NCBI GenBank assembly: GCA_031963405.1
Contig: JASSUJ010000001.1
Location: 372,001-436,000, forward strand
Direction: 5' to 3'
DNA length: 64,000 bases
Source: JASSUD01 sp031963405
GTDB lineage: Bacteria > Pseudomonadota > Gammaproteobacteria > Burkholderiales > Burkholderiaceae
The stretch's first letter is position 1. Each line of letters begins with the position of its first letter. Below, piece by piece: positions 27,571 to 36,247 of this stretch. The notes beneath the pieces are model-generated. The model was not told where the DNA came from, did no database searches, and worked only from the letters and a program-made list of their open reading frames with translations. Position numbers and translations under genes: made by a program.

Positions 27571-28689
27571 ATGCACCCTACTCCCCTACACTTCTTATTA
27601 CCCTTTGCGCTGCCTGCGGTAGATGTTGATTTGGCTGATAAAGCTACGCTCGCGCAATCTGCCTATGCCCAATTACTGCGCCGTGCAACGCTCGTCGAGC
27701 GTCATAACGGCGCAGCATTTCAACGTGTGCTGCCTCATGAAAGCTGGCTTATGCGCTACTTTGAGATTGCACCTCACGGCACCGAAATTGAGCAAGCCCC
27801 ATTTGCCCCTTATATGCTATTGGCTGAGGGCGGCTTACCCGGCACAGCTCTCTGGACGTGCGTTGAACCAGTGCATTTTCAGCTAGCACATGATCATTTG
27901 GTACTCGCTAATCCAGCAACACTCGCCCTTACTCATGACGAAGCACTCAGTCTGCTAGAGGCAGCTAAACCCAGCTTTGCTGCATTCAATTTAAACCTTG
28001 CTGCCCCCACTCCATACCGCTGGTATCTGTCAGGTGAGGCGCTTGGCGAATGGTTGAGCACTGCGCCCCTGCGAGCCAGTGGGCGTAATATTGAAATTTG
28101 GTTACCCGCCGACAAAAAATCAGCCAAAGCATCTACCTCACGTACACGCGCTTGGCTGAAGTTACAAAATGAAGTGCAGATGGTATGGTTTGATCATCCC
28201 GTTAACCATGCACGCGAGGCGCTGGGCCAAGCTACGGTTAATTCAATTTGGCTATATGCTCAGGGAGCACTGCAGACTGTACCGCGCCCTTTTACCCGCA
28301 TCTTCTCAAATGCTGCTGTTACACGTGGCTTAGGGTTAGCTGCTCAAGCGCAGGTTGCTAGCGTGCCGTCAAATTTTGCTGAGCTTCAGTTAGCAACGAA
28401 TGGGTTAGGTGAGTTAAAAAACAAGGCAACTTGGCCAAGCACACTTATAGAGCTTGATCACTTTACCCAACCTTATATCCAACAAGATGCGTCAGCACAG
28501 CGTGAAGCTTTTGCAGCGCTTGAGCGCAATTGGTTTGCGCCTGCCTTGCAAGCCCTTAAAAATGGCATGCTGCCTTCACTAGCGCTGACTTTATGCGGGG
28601 AAACTGAGCGCATTACTTTGCAAGTGACGCGTGCTGATTTACGTAAGTTTTGGCGCCGGCGCACGCTGGCTTCACTACTTCCTTATTAG
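27571..28689 (+). CDS. RpfE-like conserved protein upstream of recJ
   Basis: 372 residues from ATG 27571 (MHPTPLHFLLPFALP); an upstream GTG at 27544 adds nine unlikely residues. It resembles the beta-proteobacterial family annotated as 'regulatory protein RpfE type' or as phosphoglycerate-mutase-like, which in Burkholderia precedes recJ, as here. Visible features: an acid/Trp-rich middle (FNLNLAAPTPYRWYLSG), VQMVWFDHPVN, NSIWLYAQGALQ, and a basic C-terminus (RKFWRRRTLASLLPY). Biochemical role not established; name from context and recall. Confidence 0.7.
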   Translation: MHPTPLHFLLPFALPAVDVDLADKATLAQSAYAQLLRRATLVERHNGAAFQRVLPHESWLMRYFEIAPHGTEIEQAPFAPYMLLAEGGLPGTALWTCVEPVHFQLAHDHLVLANPATLALTHDEALSLLEAAKPSFAAFNLNLAAPTPYRWYLSGEALGEWLSTAPLRASGRNIEIWLPADKKSAKASTSRTRAWLKLQNEVQMVWFDHPVNHAREALGQATVNSIWLYAQGALQTVPRPFTRIFSNAAVTRGLGLAAQAQVASVPSNFAELQLATNGLGELKNKATWPSTLIELDHFTQPYIQQDASAQREAFAALERNWFAPALQALKNGMLPSLALTLCGETERITLQVTRADLRKFWRRRTLASLLPY

Positions 28690-28713
28690 TTAATTAATGG
28701 TATTAATTCATTC

Positions 28714-30408
28714 ATGATCCGCATCGTTAACCGCACACACACTCCTGCTGACGCAGAAATACTCATACGCCAAGGCTTACATCCCGTGCTTGCTCGGTTA
28801 TACGCGGCACGCGGCGTGGCAAGTGCGCACGAAACGTCGGCTCAATTAGCCCGCTTACTGCCCCCTACTGCGTTAAAGGGAATAGAGGAGGCAGCCACCC
28901 TGCTCGCTAATGCAATTGCCACAGGCAAAAAAATGCTGGTCATCGCCGATTATGATTGTGATGGGGCGACAGCCTGCGCAGTAGCTGTGCGTGGCTTACG
29001 TGCATTTGGCGCGCAAATTGACTATTTAGTGCCCAATCGCTTTGAGTATGGCTATGGCTTAACGCCAGAAATCGTAGCCCTGGCGGCTACCCGCAAGCCT
29101 GATCTATTAATCACTGTGGATAACGGCATTGCCAGCGTAGAAGGAGTGGCCGCTGCTAATCAACTGGGTATCGAAGTACTAATCACCGACCATCACTTAC
29201 CCGGCGAGGACCTGCCGCAAGCTAACGCTATCGTCAACCCTAATCAGCCAAACTGCCCTTTTACCAGCAAGCATTTAGCAGGGGTTGGGGTCATTTTTTA
29301 TGTCTTGCTCGCGCTGCGTGCGCATTTGCGACAAAGCGGTGCTTTCCTTGAGAAACCAGAGCCACGTCTTGATAACTTGCTTGATTTAGTCGCGCTTGGC
29401 ACCGTAGCTGATCTTGTCAAATTAGATAGCAATAACCGTATTTTGGTAGCCCAAGGCCTGGCACGCATCCGCGCTGGTCGCATGCAAGTAGGCATCGCGG
29501 CACTCTTTCGTGCAGCAGGCCGTGAAGCTAGAAATGCTGCAACTTATGACCTTGGCTTTGCACTGGGGCCACGTCTCAATGCAGCAGGTCGGCTGGCTGA
29601 CATGTCGCTTGGTATTGAATGCTTACTCACTGACGATGCAGGCCGCGCTTGGGCGCTAGCACAACAGCTTGATGAAATGAACCGCACTCGCCGCGAAATA
29701 GAAGCGTCGATGCAGGAAGAAGCCTTGAGTCATTTGGCAGAAATCAAGCCTAGCGGATGTATGACCCTTACCCTCTTCAATCCAACCTGGCACCAAGGCG
29801 TTATTGGCATCGTGGCTTCGCGCCTTAAAGAGCGTTACTTTCGCCCTGCCATCACTTTTGCCCTAGCTGATGAGGATGGCACGCGCGTCAAAGGCTCAGG
29901 ACGTTCAATTGCAGGCTTTCACCTACGTGATGCGTTAGATTTAGTTTCCAAGCGGCATCCTGGCTTACTGATTACCTTTGGTGGCCATGCCATGGCAGCA
30001 GGCCTAACTTTACATACTAATAATGTTCCAGCATTTAGCGCTGCCTTTGAAGAAGTTGGCCAAGAATGGCTTGGCACGGCACCGCTGGAACAGAAGCTTG
30101 AAACCGATGGCGAACTAGAGGATGCCTATTTCACTCCCCAGTTTGTCGAATTGATCGAGACAGAGGTGTGGGGTCAAGGCTTTCCAGCCCCGGTTTTTTC
30201 AGGGGAATTTGAAATTGCTTCCCAAGCGCTAGTGAAAGAAAAACACTTAAAGCTACAACTATTACGCAACCGCCAGCGCTATTCAGCCATCTGGTTCAAC
30301 CGCACCGAGCTATTGCCTGCGCGTGCGCACGTCGCTTATCGACTCATGAGTGACGTATGGAATGGCGTCAGCCGAGTACAGCTGATTGTTGAGCATGCGA
30401 CCGGTTAA
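28714..30408 (+). CDS. recJ: Single-strand DNA 5'-3' exonuclease RecJ
   Basis: DHH-family exonuclease of recombination and mismatch repair, 564 residues. Motifs: ADYDCDGATA, VPNRFEYGYGL, LLITVDNGI, ITDHHLPGEDLPQ, LVALGTVADLV, then DHHA1 motifs GIVASRLKERY and TFGGHAMAAGLTL; a C-terminal OB-like domain follows. 24 bp after the RpfE-like gene, same strand, so probably co-transcribed. Confidence 0.96.
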   Translation: MIRIVNRTHTPADAEILIRQGLHPVLARLYAARGVASAHETSAQLARLLPPTALKGIEEAATLLANAIATGKKMLVIADYDCDGATACAVAVRGLRAFGAQIDYLVPNRFEYGYGLTPEIVALAATRKPDLLITVDNGIASVEGVAAANQLGIEVLITDHHLPGEDLPQANAIVNPNQPNCPFTSKHLAGVGVIFYVLLALRAHLRQSGAFLEKPEPRLDNLLDLVALGTVADLVKLDSNNRILVAQGLARIRAGRMQVGIAALFRAAGREARNAATYDLGFALGPRLNAAGRLADMSLGIECLLTDDAGRAWALAQQLDEMNRTRREIEASMQEEALSHLAEIKPSGCMTLTLFNPTWHQGVIGIVASRLKERYFRPAITFALADEDGTRVKGSGRSIAGFHLRDALDLVSKRHPGLLITFGGHAMAAGLTLHTNNVPAFSAAFEEVGQEWLGTAPLEQKLETDGELEDAYFTPQFVELIETEVWGQGFPAPVFSGEFEIASQALVKEKHLKLQLLRNRQRYSAIWFNRTELLPARAHVAYRLMSDVWNGVSRVQLIVEHATG

Positions 30409-30889
30409 ATGCAATGTGCGACAGTTAATTTTCAACTTTTTTAATGGCCAATAGACCTCCACCTGATCACCTACACTCCCTCTTTCCTCTAGCAGAGATG
30501 AGTTCAAATACAGCACTGCTTGGATAGAACAAAGGTTTAGGCAGACATCCCTTAGAAGCTATGGGGATTTGCGAGTATTTTTCTGCGACGGCCCCTACAA
30601 GCTCATAAGGCGTAATTCGCACATAGCTATCAAAAATTTCATCTGTGAGCACAACCTTTATCCATAAGGATTTCAGCAGATGAGGCCCCCTCCTCATAAC
30701 CCAGAATCCGGTCAATAGATTTATTTTTGGATATCGCTGGGACGCATCAATAGCTTATTAATCGCATGGCTGGCTGCAAAAATTTAATTTCCCTTCTTAT
30801 TTGGCTAACACCTTACTTTTTCCTTGTAAATAAGGACTAGAATCTAAATGTGACTTTAAACTCACAAAAGTTATAACAGGCCCACCAAT
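30409..30889. pseudogene. Possible gene remnant between recJ and the GDPD-like gene
   Basis: No intact gene. On the minus strand 30467-30715 stays open for 82 codons (KVVLTDEIFDSYVRITPYEL, then a Pro/Ser-rich end), and an overlapping second frame carries SIDRILGYEEGASSAEILMD up to a TGA near 30650, which may mean one frameshifted gene. No start with a Shine-Dalgarno and no family recognised. The RecJ side has no clear terminator. Confidence 0.3.
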
Positions 30890-31963
30890 ATGCGGAAATT
30901 GCTTGCCTGGCAAGACAGAATTCACTTTAAGCTCTTGAGTGAATGTCATGTTTATCTTGCATTCGTGTTGGCAAGCGCCTGGTTGCTGACGGCCTGCGTG
31001 AGCGGGCCATTTACCCCAATCGTAAGTTCTGCCGCATTGCCGCAAATCTTCGCTCATCGCGGCGGCGCTGCTGATGCGCCGGAGAACACGCTTAACGCGA
31101 TCCGGCTCGCGGTTGCGCACCGAGCCGATGGCATGTGGCTCACCGTACAGTTGAGCAAAGACGGCGTGCCCGTGCTCTACCGCCCCATTGATCTCTCCAT
31201 ATTGACAAACGCGTCCGGCCCAGTTGCACATTACACAGCGGCCGAACTGGCCCGGATGAATGCTGGATGGAGTTTCAAGAATGCGAAAGGGCAATATTCA
31301 TATCGCAACCATCCAATCGGCATTCCAACACTACGTGATGCATTGCGCGAGCTACCAGCCGGCATGCCAGTGGTGCTCGACATGAAAGCATTGCCTGCCA
31401 AGCTGCAAGCGCGCGCGGTAGCACAGGTGCTGAGTAAGGAGAACGCGTGGCCGCGAGTAACCATCTATTCGACTGAGGCAGCGTATCAACAGGCTTTCAC
31501 TGCCTATTCACAAGCCCGGTTATTTGAATCGCGCGATGCAACGCGCAACCGATTAGCGAATTTTTTGCTCAATGAAGGGTGCAAAAGTGTACCGCCGAAA
31601 TCTGTATGGACTGGCTTCGAATTTCATCGAAATCTGGCTGTAATGGAGAAATTTACCCTGGGTGAAGGTATCTCGCAGGTCAACGGGACCATGTGGACAC
31701 CAGCGACAGTTACCTGCTTCCGTCAGCAGGCACCCGTGAAAATCTTCGCGTTTGCGGTGAACAACGCAAGCGACTATCGCACGGCGGCATGCCTTGGCCT
31801 CGATGCTGTGTTGTCTGACTCGCCACGGAAGATGGCAGTGATCAAAGCCAAGTTAAAAGGTGCGCCATTGCAGTGTGAGGCAACGGCGGAAGGAATGAAG
31901 GCCGAAGGGGAAAGCCGGACAACCTCAAACGCGTCATCGGCAAGCAAGCTGACGCCACCCTAG
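30890..31963 (+). CDS. GDPD-like lipoprotein lacking the metal ligands
   Basis: 357 residues. A membrane/lipoprotein signal segment ends in lipobox LTAC (VLASAWLLTACVSG). The following domain has the glycerophosphodiester phosphodiesterase fold: FAHRGGAADAPENTLNAIRL with catalytic His/Arg and the PENT glutamate. However, the family's E-x-D metal site reads MWLTVQLSKDG (Trp and Thr in place of Glu and Asp), and the second catalytic His (normally ...VVxHD) reads VLYRP. It is therefore probably not an active phosphodiesterase. The C-terminus is Ser/Ala/Thr-rich. GC-richer than its neighbours. A single gene between recJ and a toxin-antitoxin pair. Confidence 0.75.
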   Translation: MRKLLAWQDRIHFKLLSECHVYLAFVLASAWLLTACVSGPFTPIVSSAALPQIFAHRGGAADAPENTLNAIRLAVAHRADGMWLTVQLSKDGVPVLYRPIDLSILTNASGPVAHYTAAELARMNAGWSFKNAKGQYSYRNHPIGIPTLRDALRELPAGMPVVLDMKALPAKLQARAVAQVLSKENAWPRVTIYSTEAAYQQAFTAYSQARLFESRDATRNRLANFLLNEGCKSVPPKSVWTGFEFHRNLAVMEKFTLGEGISQVNGTMWTPATVTCFRQQAPVKIFAFAVNNASDYRTAACLGLDAVLSDSPRKMAVIKAKLKGAPLQCEATAEGMKAEGESRTTSNASSASKLTPP

Positions 31964-32058
31964 CCAATATGGACGGTTTGACCTCGACATGAATGCTAGG
32001 CTGGCATTGTTATGATCAAGATGGCGGCTGGTGACACGAGTGTTGGGTCTGCCCCTAG

Positions 32059-32490
32059 TTACAGAGAATGCGTTTCAAATACTTTACCTCCAGCACGGCT
32101 TAGTGCTTGCGCTAATTTCTTATCGAAGGTGGCTAATGTCGCATCTGAGCGCAGTGCTAAGTCGAGATAGCTTGCATCATAAGCAGTCAAACTATGCTCG
32201 CGAGCAAGCGCCATAATCAGGTCTCGGCGGCTGGCAGTTGGGGTATCGTCAGTCATAATCGGCAAGCGTGAGAGTCGGCTTAAATAGTCGAGTACTTGCG
32301 CCGAGCTCACTACTTGTCGACGTTCCCCTACTAGCAGCGCATTGGCAATTTCGAGGTGCCACAGCGCTGGCACAAAAGCATCGGCTTCGCTAATTGCCAA
32401 GAGTACGCTCTGCGCACAGTGTGCCTGAGCAGCATCGCTGCGCTCAAAAAACCAGGCTAGTGCCATTGAAGCATCGATAACTAGTTTCAT
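32059..32490 (-). CDS. vapC: VapC-type PIN-domain toxin
   Basis: 143-residue PIN ribonuclease. Acidic catalytic set visible: Asp6 (MKLVIDASMA), Glu in LWHLEIANALL, Asp in LTAYDASYLDLAL, and the ATFDKKL end. VapC toxins cleave RNA, commonly tRNA or rRNA, and are held inactive by a cognate antitoxin. The start overlaps the antitoxin stop by ATGA, so translation is coupled. Confidence 0.92.
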   Translation of the reverse strand: MKLVIDASMALAWFFERSDAAQAHCAQSVLLAISEADAFVPALWHLEIANALLVGERRQVVSSAQVLDYLSRLSRLPIMTDDTPTASRRDLIMALAREHSLTAYDASYLDLALRSDATLATFDKKLAQALSRAGGKVFETHSL

Positions 32491-32948
32491 TGCCGACCTT
32501 CAGCAATCCAATGCGCGAGTGTTTCGCCGCCTACCCCATGCACTTTATTAATGCTTTGCATGGCTGCCACTGCAACCTGGGCGGCAGTGCGAGTCACGCT
32601 TGTGTTTGGAACTAAATTAGCCACAGCTCGGCCACGCTGCATAATGGTGTAGCAATGGCCTTGCCGCACTTTGCTGAGTAAGCGGGAAAACTGCATATTT
32701 TCGTCAAAAGTTATCATTTCAAAAGCCTCCAAATCCACTTGATTGCCCTTAGGTATTCCTTGCTGTAGCGCAAGTTCAGAGGCAGTCGCCCCTTGCAAAT
32801 TAAACGGCACAGCCTTCTCCGCTGCGATGCGAGTTAACAATATCCGCACAACATCCGATACCGACAAACTCATGCCCGCTAATACTGCTGCCGCTTTTTT
32901 CTTAACGCCTTCTTCAAGGCGTATATGCACCATCGTGGTCGTACCCAT
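32487..32948 (-). CDS. Composite antitoxin: RelB/DinJ-type N-terminus joined to a Phd/YefM-like segment
   Basis: 153 residues from ATG 32948; GGAAGG lies six bases upstream, while the longer frame adds unlikely residues. Residues 5-50 look like a ribbon-helix-helix RelB/DinJ domain (TTTMVHIRLEEGVKKKAAAV, SDVVRILLTRIAAEKAVPF). Residues about 78-115 read FSRLLSKVRQGHCYTIMQRG then RAVANLVP, the beta-strand pattern of Phd/YefM antitoxins. Such antitoxins normally have one DNA-binding module. Partner is the PIN toxin directly downstream. It probably autoregulates the pair. Confidence 0.8.
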   Translation of the reverse strand: MGTTTMVHIRLEEGVKKKAAAVLAGMSLSVSDVVRILLTRIAAEKAVPFNLQGATASELALQQGIPKGNQVDLEAFEMITFDENMQFSRLLSKVRQGHCYTIMQRGRAVANLVPNTSVTRTAAQVAVAAMQSINKVHGVGGETLAHWIAEGRQ

Positions 32949-33073
32949 CATTCCCCTTCCATTAGCTATTGAGATACATTGTATCTCATATAAATCGAGA
33001 TAGATGAAAGAAAAATAAGGTAGAGCAAGGTAAGCGTGCCTAAGCATATTTCGATGCTAGCAGCAGATTAACT

Positions 33074-33121
33074 AAGGAACCTCTGCATGGTGCCGCTACA
33101 GGGGTTATGCAAAGGTTCCTT
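33074..33121. repeat. Internally deleted palindromic element upstream of prfB
   Basis: AAGGAACCTCTGCATGGTGC then GGGGTTATGCAAAGGTTCCT, both outer arms of the main family with the central core lost. Confidence 0.75.
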
Positions 33122-33165
33122 AAAAATAGCACCTGACACTAAGCGGATACACTCTGCCTTTCGGC

Positions 33166-33171
33166 TATAAT
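33166..33171 (+). promoter_or_regulatory. Possible -10 box (TATAAT) for prfB
   Basis: TATAAT 30 bp before the prfB start, in the spacer after the repeat. No matching -35 hexamer at 16-18 bp. Confidence 0.3.
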
Positions 33172-33200
33172 TTGAGCTTTTTTTAGGAACCAGGCTCATC

Positions 33201-34305
33201 ATGGAAGCTGAACGTTTAAACGCGCTCGACGCTACGCTCATTGACCTGCTCAAGCGCACCACAGCGCTACGGGGGTATCTTTGACTGCGATGCTAAGCAA
33301 ATCCGCCTCGTAGAAGTTGATCAAGCGCTTGAAGATCCATCGGTATGGAGCGACTCAAAGCGTGCACAAGCGCTTGGCAGAGAAAAAAAACTGCTTGAAA
33401 GCACGCTCTTTCCATTACGCGAGCTCGACCAAGGTTTAGGCGATACGCAAGAGCTATTTGAGCTTGCGCGTGATGAAGCTGATGAAGATACGCTGCTTGC
33501 GATTGAAGCCGATCTGGCTACGCTGCAAACGCGTGTAGGCGATATTGAGTTTCGTCGCATGTTTAGTAACCCCGCCGACCCCAATAACTGTTTTATCGAT
33601 ATTCAATCAGGTGCGGGTGGCACTGAAGCTTGTGATTGGGCAGCTATGCTGCTGCGTCAATATTTGCGCTACTGTGAGCGCAAGGGCTTTAAAACTGAAT
33701 TACTAGAAGAAGTCGCAGGTGAAGTGGCGGGGATTAAAAGCGCTACCTTTAAAGTCGAAGGCTCTTATGCCTACGGCTATTTGCGCACTGAAACCGGTGT
33801 GCATAGGCTGGTGCGCAAGTCACCGTTTGACTCATCAGGTGGCCGGCATACATCATTTTCATCCGTTTTTGTTTACCCAGAAGTCGATGACTCAATTGAG
33901 ATTGAGGTCAATCCGGGCGATCTGCGTATCGATACTTACCGCGCTTCTGGTGCGGGTGGTCAACATATTAATAAAACTGATTCGGCAGTACGTATTACGC
34001 ATATGCCTAGCGGCATTGTGGTGCAGTGTCAAAGTGACCGCTCACAACATCGCAACCGAGCAGAAGCCATGGCGATGCTCAAATCGCGACTCTATGAGCT
34101 TGAAATGCGTAAGCGCCAGGCCGAGCAAAATAAGCTTGAATCAAGTAAAACTGATGTGGGCTGGGGCCATCAAATCCGCTCTTATGTATTAGATCAAAGT
34201 CGTATTAAAGACTTACGTACTAACATTGAAATGAGTAACACGCGTGCGGTGCTAGATGGCGATCTGGATCCTTTTATCCAGGTAAGCCTGCAACAAGGCG
34301 TTTAG
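33201..34305 (+). CDS. prfB: Peptide chain release factor 2, programmed +1 frameshift
   Basis: Terminates translation at UGA and UAA. Frame 0 starts at ATG 33201 and encodes 27 residues ending RGYL at CTT (33279-33281), followed by in-frame TGA at 33282-33284. Reading continues in the +1 frame from GAC 33283 to give 367 residues in total, the normal RF2 length. The slippery context is CGG GGG TAT CTT TGA C, with an SD-like GGGGG three bases upstream, as in most bacteria. Domain checks: anticodon motif SPF within LVRKSPFDSSGGRHT, and catalytic GGQ in ASGAGGQHINKTDSAV. The frameshift makes RF2 levels self-regulating. lysS follows at 34472. Confidence 0.96.
33279..33285 (+). promoter_or_regulatory. 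prfB programmed frameshift site (CTT TGA C)
   Basis: In-frame UGA at codon 28 with the shift codon CTT before it and C after the stop, preceded by CGGGGGTAT. Ribosomes slip +1 when RF2 is scarce. Confidence 0.93.
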
Positions 34306-34471
34306 CCTATTTCTCGAATGATTGATAACGCAAAATCTCCCCCGCAGACGGTACAAGAGTACGGCTGCGGGGGCGACAAAACTGCAGATCCTTCGAGGAA
34401 CGCGCTAAAAAATAAAGCCATTTTAGTTACCCTTATTTACCCTGATCTTTTTAACTGATTGCACCAAGACC

Positions 34472-36004
34472 ATGACCGGATCGAATAACGCGCCCGCAGT
34501 TGCAGGCCAAGCGGCTGACGAAAATACCATCATTGCCGAGCGACGCGAGAAACTAAACGCACTACGCGAGGAAGGCATTGCCTACCCTAATGATTTTCGT
34601 CCTACCCACCAAGCCGCTTTATTGCATGAGCAATATGAACAAGCTGATAAAGCCTCGCTTGAAGAGACAGCACTTGAGGTTTCGCTAGCTGGGCGCATGA
34701 TGCTCAAGCGAGTCATGGGTAAAGCAAGCTTTGCTACGGTGCAAGACGCTTCTGGGCAAATACAGTTTTTTATTACGCCGGCCCATGTAGATGAAGCGAC
34801 TTATCAGGCATTTAAGAAATGGGATTTGGGCGATATCATCGCAGCGCGCGGCGTATTATTTCGAACTGAAAAAGGCGAGCTTTCTATCCGCTGCACTGAG
34901 TTGCGGCTGCTTGCTAAAGCGCTACGCCCGCTGCCAGATAAATTTCATGGCTTGGCCGATCAAGAAATGCGCTATCGGCAACGCTATGTGGACTTGATCA
35001 CCACGCCTCAGGTACGTAAAACATTTACCGCTCGCGCCAAAATCATTTCGTCGATTCGCCAGCACATGAGTGCAGACAACTTTATCGAAGTTGAAACGCC
35101 TATGCTGCAACCAATTCCCGGTGGTGCAGCAGCTAAGCCCTTTATCACGCATCACAATACCTTTGATATGGCCATGTTTCTGCGCATTTCGCCAGAACTG
35201 TATTTAAAGCGCCTAGTGGTTGGGGGCTTTGAGCGTGTGTTTGAAATTAATCGTAACTTCCGTAACGAAGGTGTGTCACCACGTCACAATCCTGAATTCA
35301 CGATGATGGAATTCTATGCAGCCTATACAGATTATCAATGGCTCATGGAATTTACCGAGCAGATCATTCAGCGAGCTGCAATTGATGCGCTCGGTACGGC
35401 CACGATTCAGTATCAAGGACGGCTATTAGACTTAAGCAAGCCCTTTCATCGCTTAACCATCACGCAAGCGATACAAAAGTACGCTTCTCACTACAGCGAT
35501 GCTCAACTCAAGGATGCCGATTTCCTTAAAGCTGAGCTCAAAAAATTTGGTGTCTCTAGCGAATCTCCAGCCTTACGACAAGCGAGCCTTGGCGCCTTGC
35601 AATTGGCACTCTTTGAGGAAACGGCTGAGTCGCAATTATGGGAGCCAACTTATATTATCGATTACCCAGTGGATGTGTCACCGTTGGCACGCGCTTCTGA
35701 TACAGCAGCGGGCATTACCGAAAGGTTTGAGCTATTTATTACAGGGCGTGAAATTGCCAATGGCTTCTCTGAGCTGAATGATCCAGAAGACCAAGCCGCT
35801 CGCTTTAAAGCGCAAGTGGAGCGTAAAGACGCTGGCGATGAAGAAGCCATGTATTACGATGCCGATTACATCCGAGCACTCGAACACGGCATGCCTCCTA
35901 CAGGCGGCTGCGGCATTGGGATTGACCGGCTAGTTATGCTATTAACAGATAGCGCGAATATTCGAGATGTGATTTTGTTCCCGCAATTGCGGCGTGAAGA
36001 CTAG
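34472..36004 (+). CDS. lysS: Lysyl-tRNA synthetase, class II
   Basis: Charges tRNA-Lys. 510 residues. N-terminal OB anticodon-binding domain (LAGRMMLKRVMGKASFATVQ) followed by the class II catalytic core: motif 1 region FIEVETPMLQP, motif 2 FRNEGVSPRHNPEFTMMEFY, motif 3 GIGIDRLVMLLT. The prfB-lysS order is conserved from Escherichia to Burkholderia. Confidence 0.97.
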   Translation: MTGSNNAPAVAGQAADENTIIAERREKLNALREEGIAYPNDFRPTHQAALLHEQYEQADKASLEETALEVSLAGRMMLKRVMGKASFATVQDASGQIQFFITPAHVDEATYQAFKKWDLGDIIAARGVLFRTEKGELSIRCTELRLLAKALRPLPDKFHGLADQEMRYRQRYVDLITTPQVRKTFTARAKIISSIRQHMSADNFIEVETPMLQPIPGGAAAKPFITHHNTFDMAMFLRISPELYLKRLVVGGFERVFEINRNFRNEGVSPRHNPEFTMMEFYAAYTDYQWLMEFTEQIIQRAAIDALGTATIQYQGRLLDLSKPFHRLTITQAIQKYASHYSDAQLKDADFLKAELKKFGVSSESPALRQASLGALQLALFEETAESQLWEPTYIIDYPVDVSPLARASDTAAGITERFELFITGREIANGFSELNDPEDQAARFKAQVERKDAGDEEAMYYDADYIRALEHGMPPTGGCGIGIDRLVMLLTDSANIRDVILFPQLRRED

Positions 36005-36012
36005 AGGTTGCA

Positions 36013-36135
36013 GATGCGTAGGTTGGGGTGAAGCGTTTAATTAAATACAGAACCCCAACATACTGTCGTGGCAATTGAAATATTGCTGTGAGGTGAATTG
36101 TGTTGGGGTTCCTTTGTCGCCCAAACCTACGAATC
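36013..36135. repeat. Inverted GTAGGTTGGG...AACCCCAACA repeat after lysS
   Basis: Left arm 36013-36060 (GCGTAGGTTGGGGTGAAGCG, ending ACCCCAACA) pairs with right arm 36101-36135 (TGTTGGGGTTCCTTTGTCGC, CCAAACCTACG). The unit belongs to the widespread class of dispersed repeats in which GTAGGTTGGGT-GAGCG-AACCCAACA strings occur. It may also end lysS transcription. Confidence 0.65.
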
Positions 36136-36161
36136 GGTGAGAAGAATTTCGCTGCCTTTCT

Positions 36162-36210
36162 CCAACATCACGGCCTCAAGGATGATTTTTTGAGATCGTG
36201 AGTAGGCTCT
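36162..36210 (-). repeat. Copy of the 10001-10070 repeat in opposite orientation
   Basis: CCAACATCACGGCCTCAAGG then TTTTTTGAGATCGTGAGTAG, the reverse-complement match of the repeat near 10.0 kb. Confidence 0.65.
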
Positions 36211-36247
36211 TAGAAATCAAACATTAGCGCATTCACTAGGATCAAAA

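Noticed and set aside
30310..30516. Minus-strand frame of 68 codons over the 3' end of recJ
   Set aside because: Mostly antisense to recJ, no start signal and no protein-like composition.
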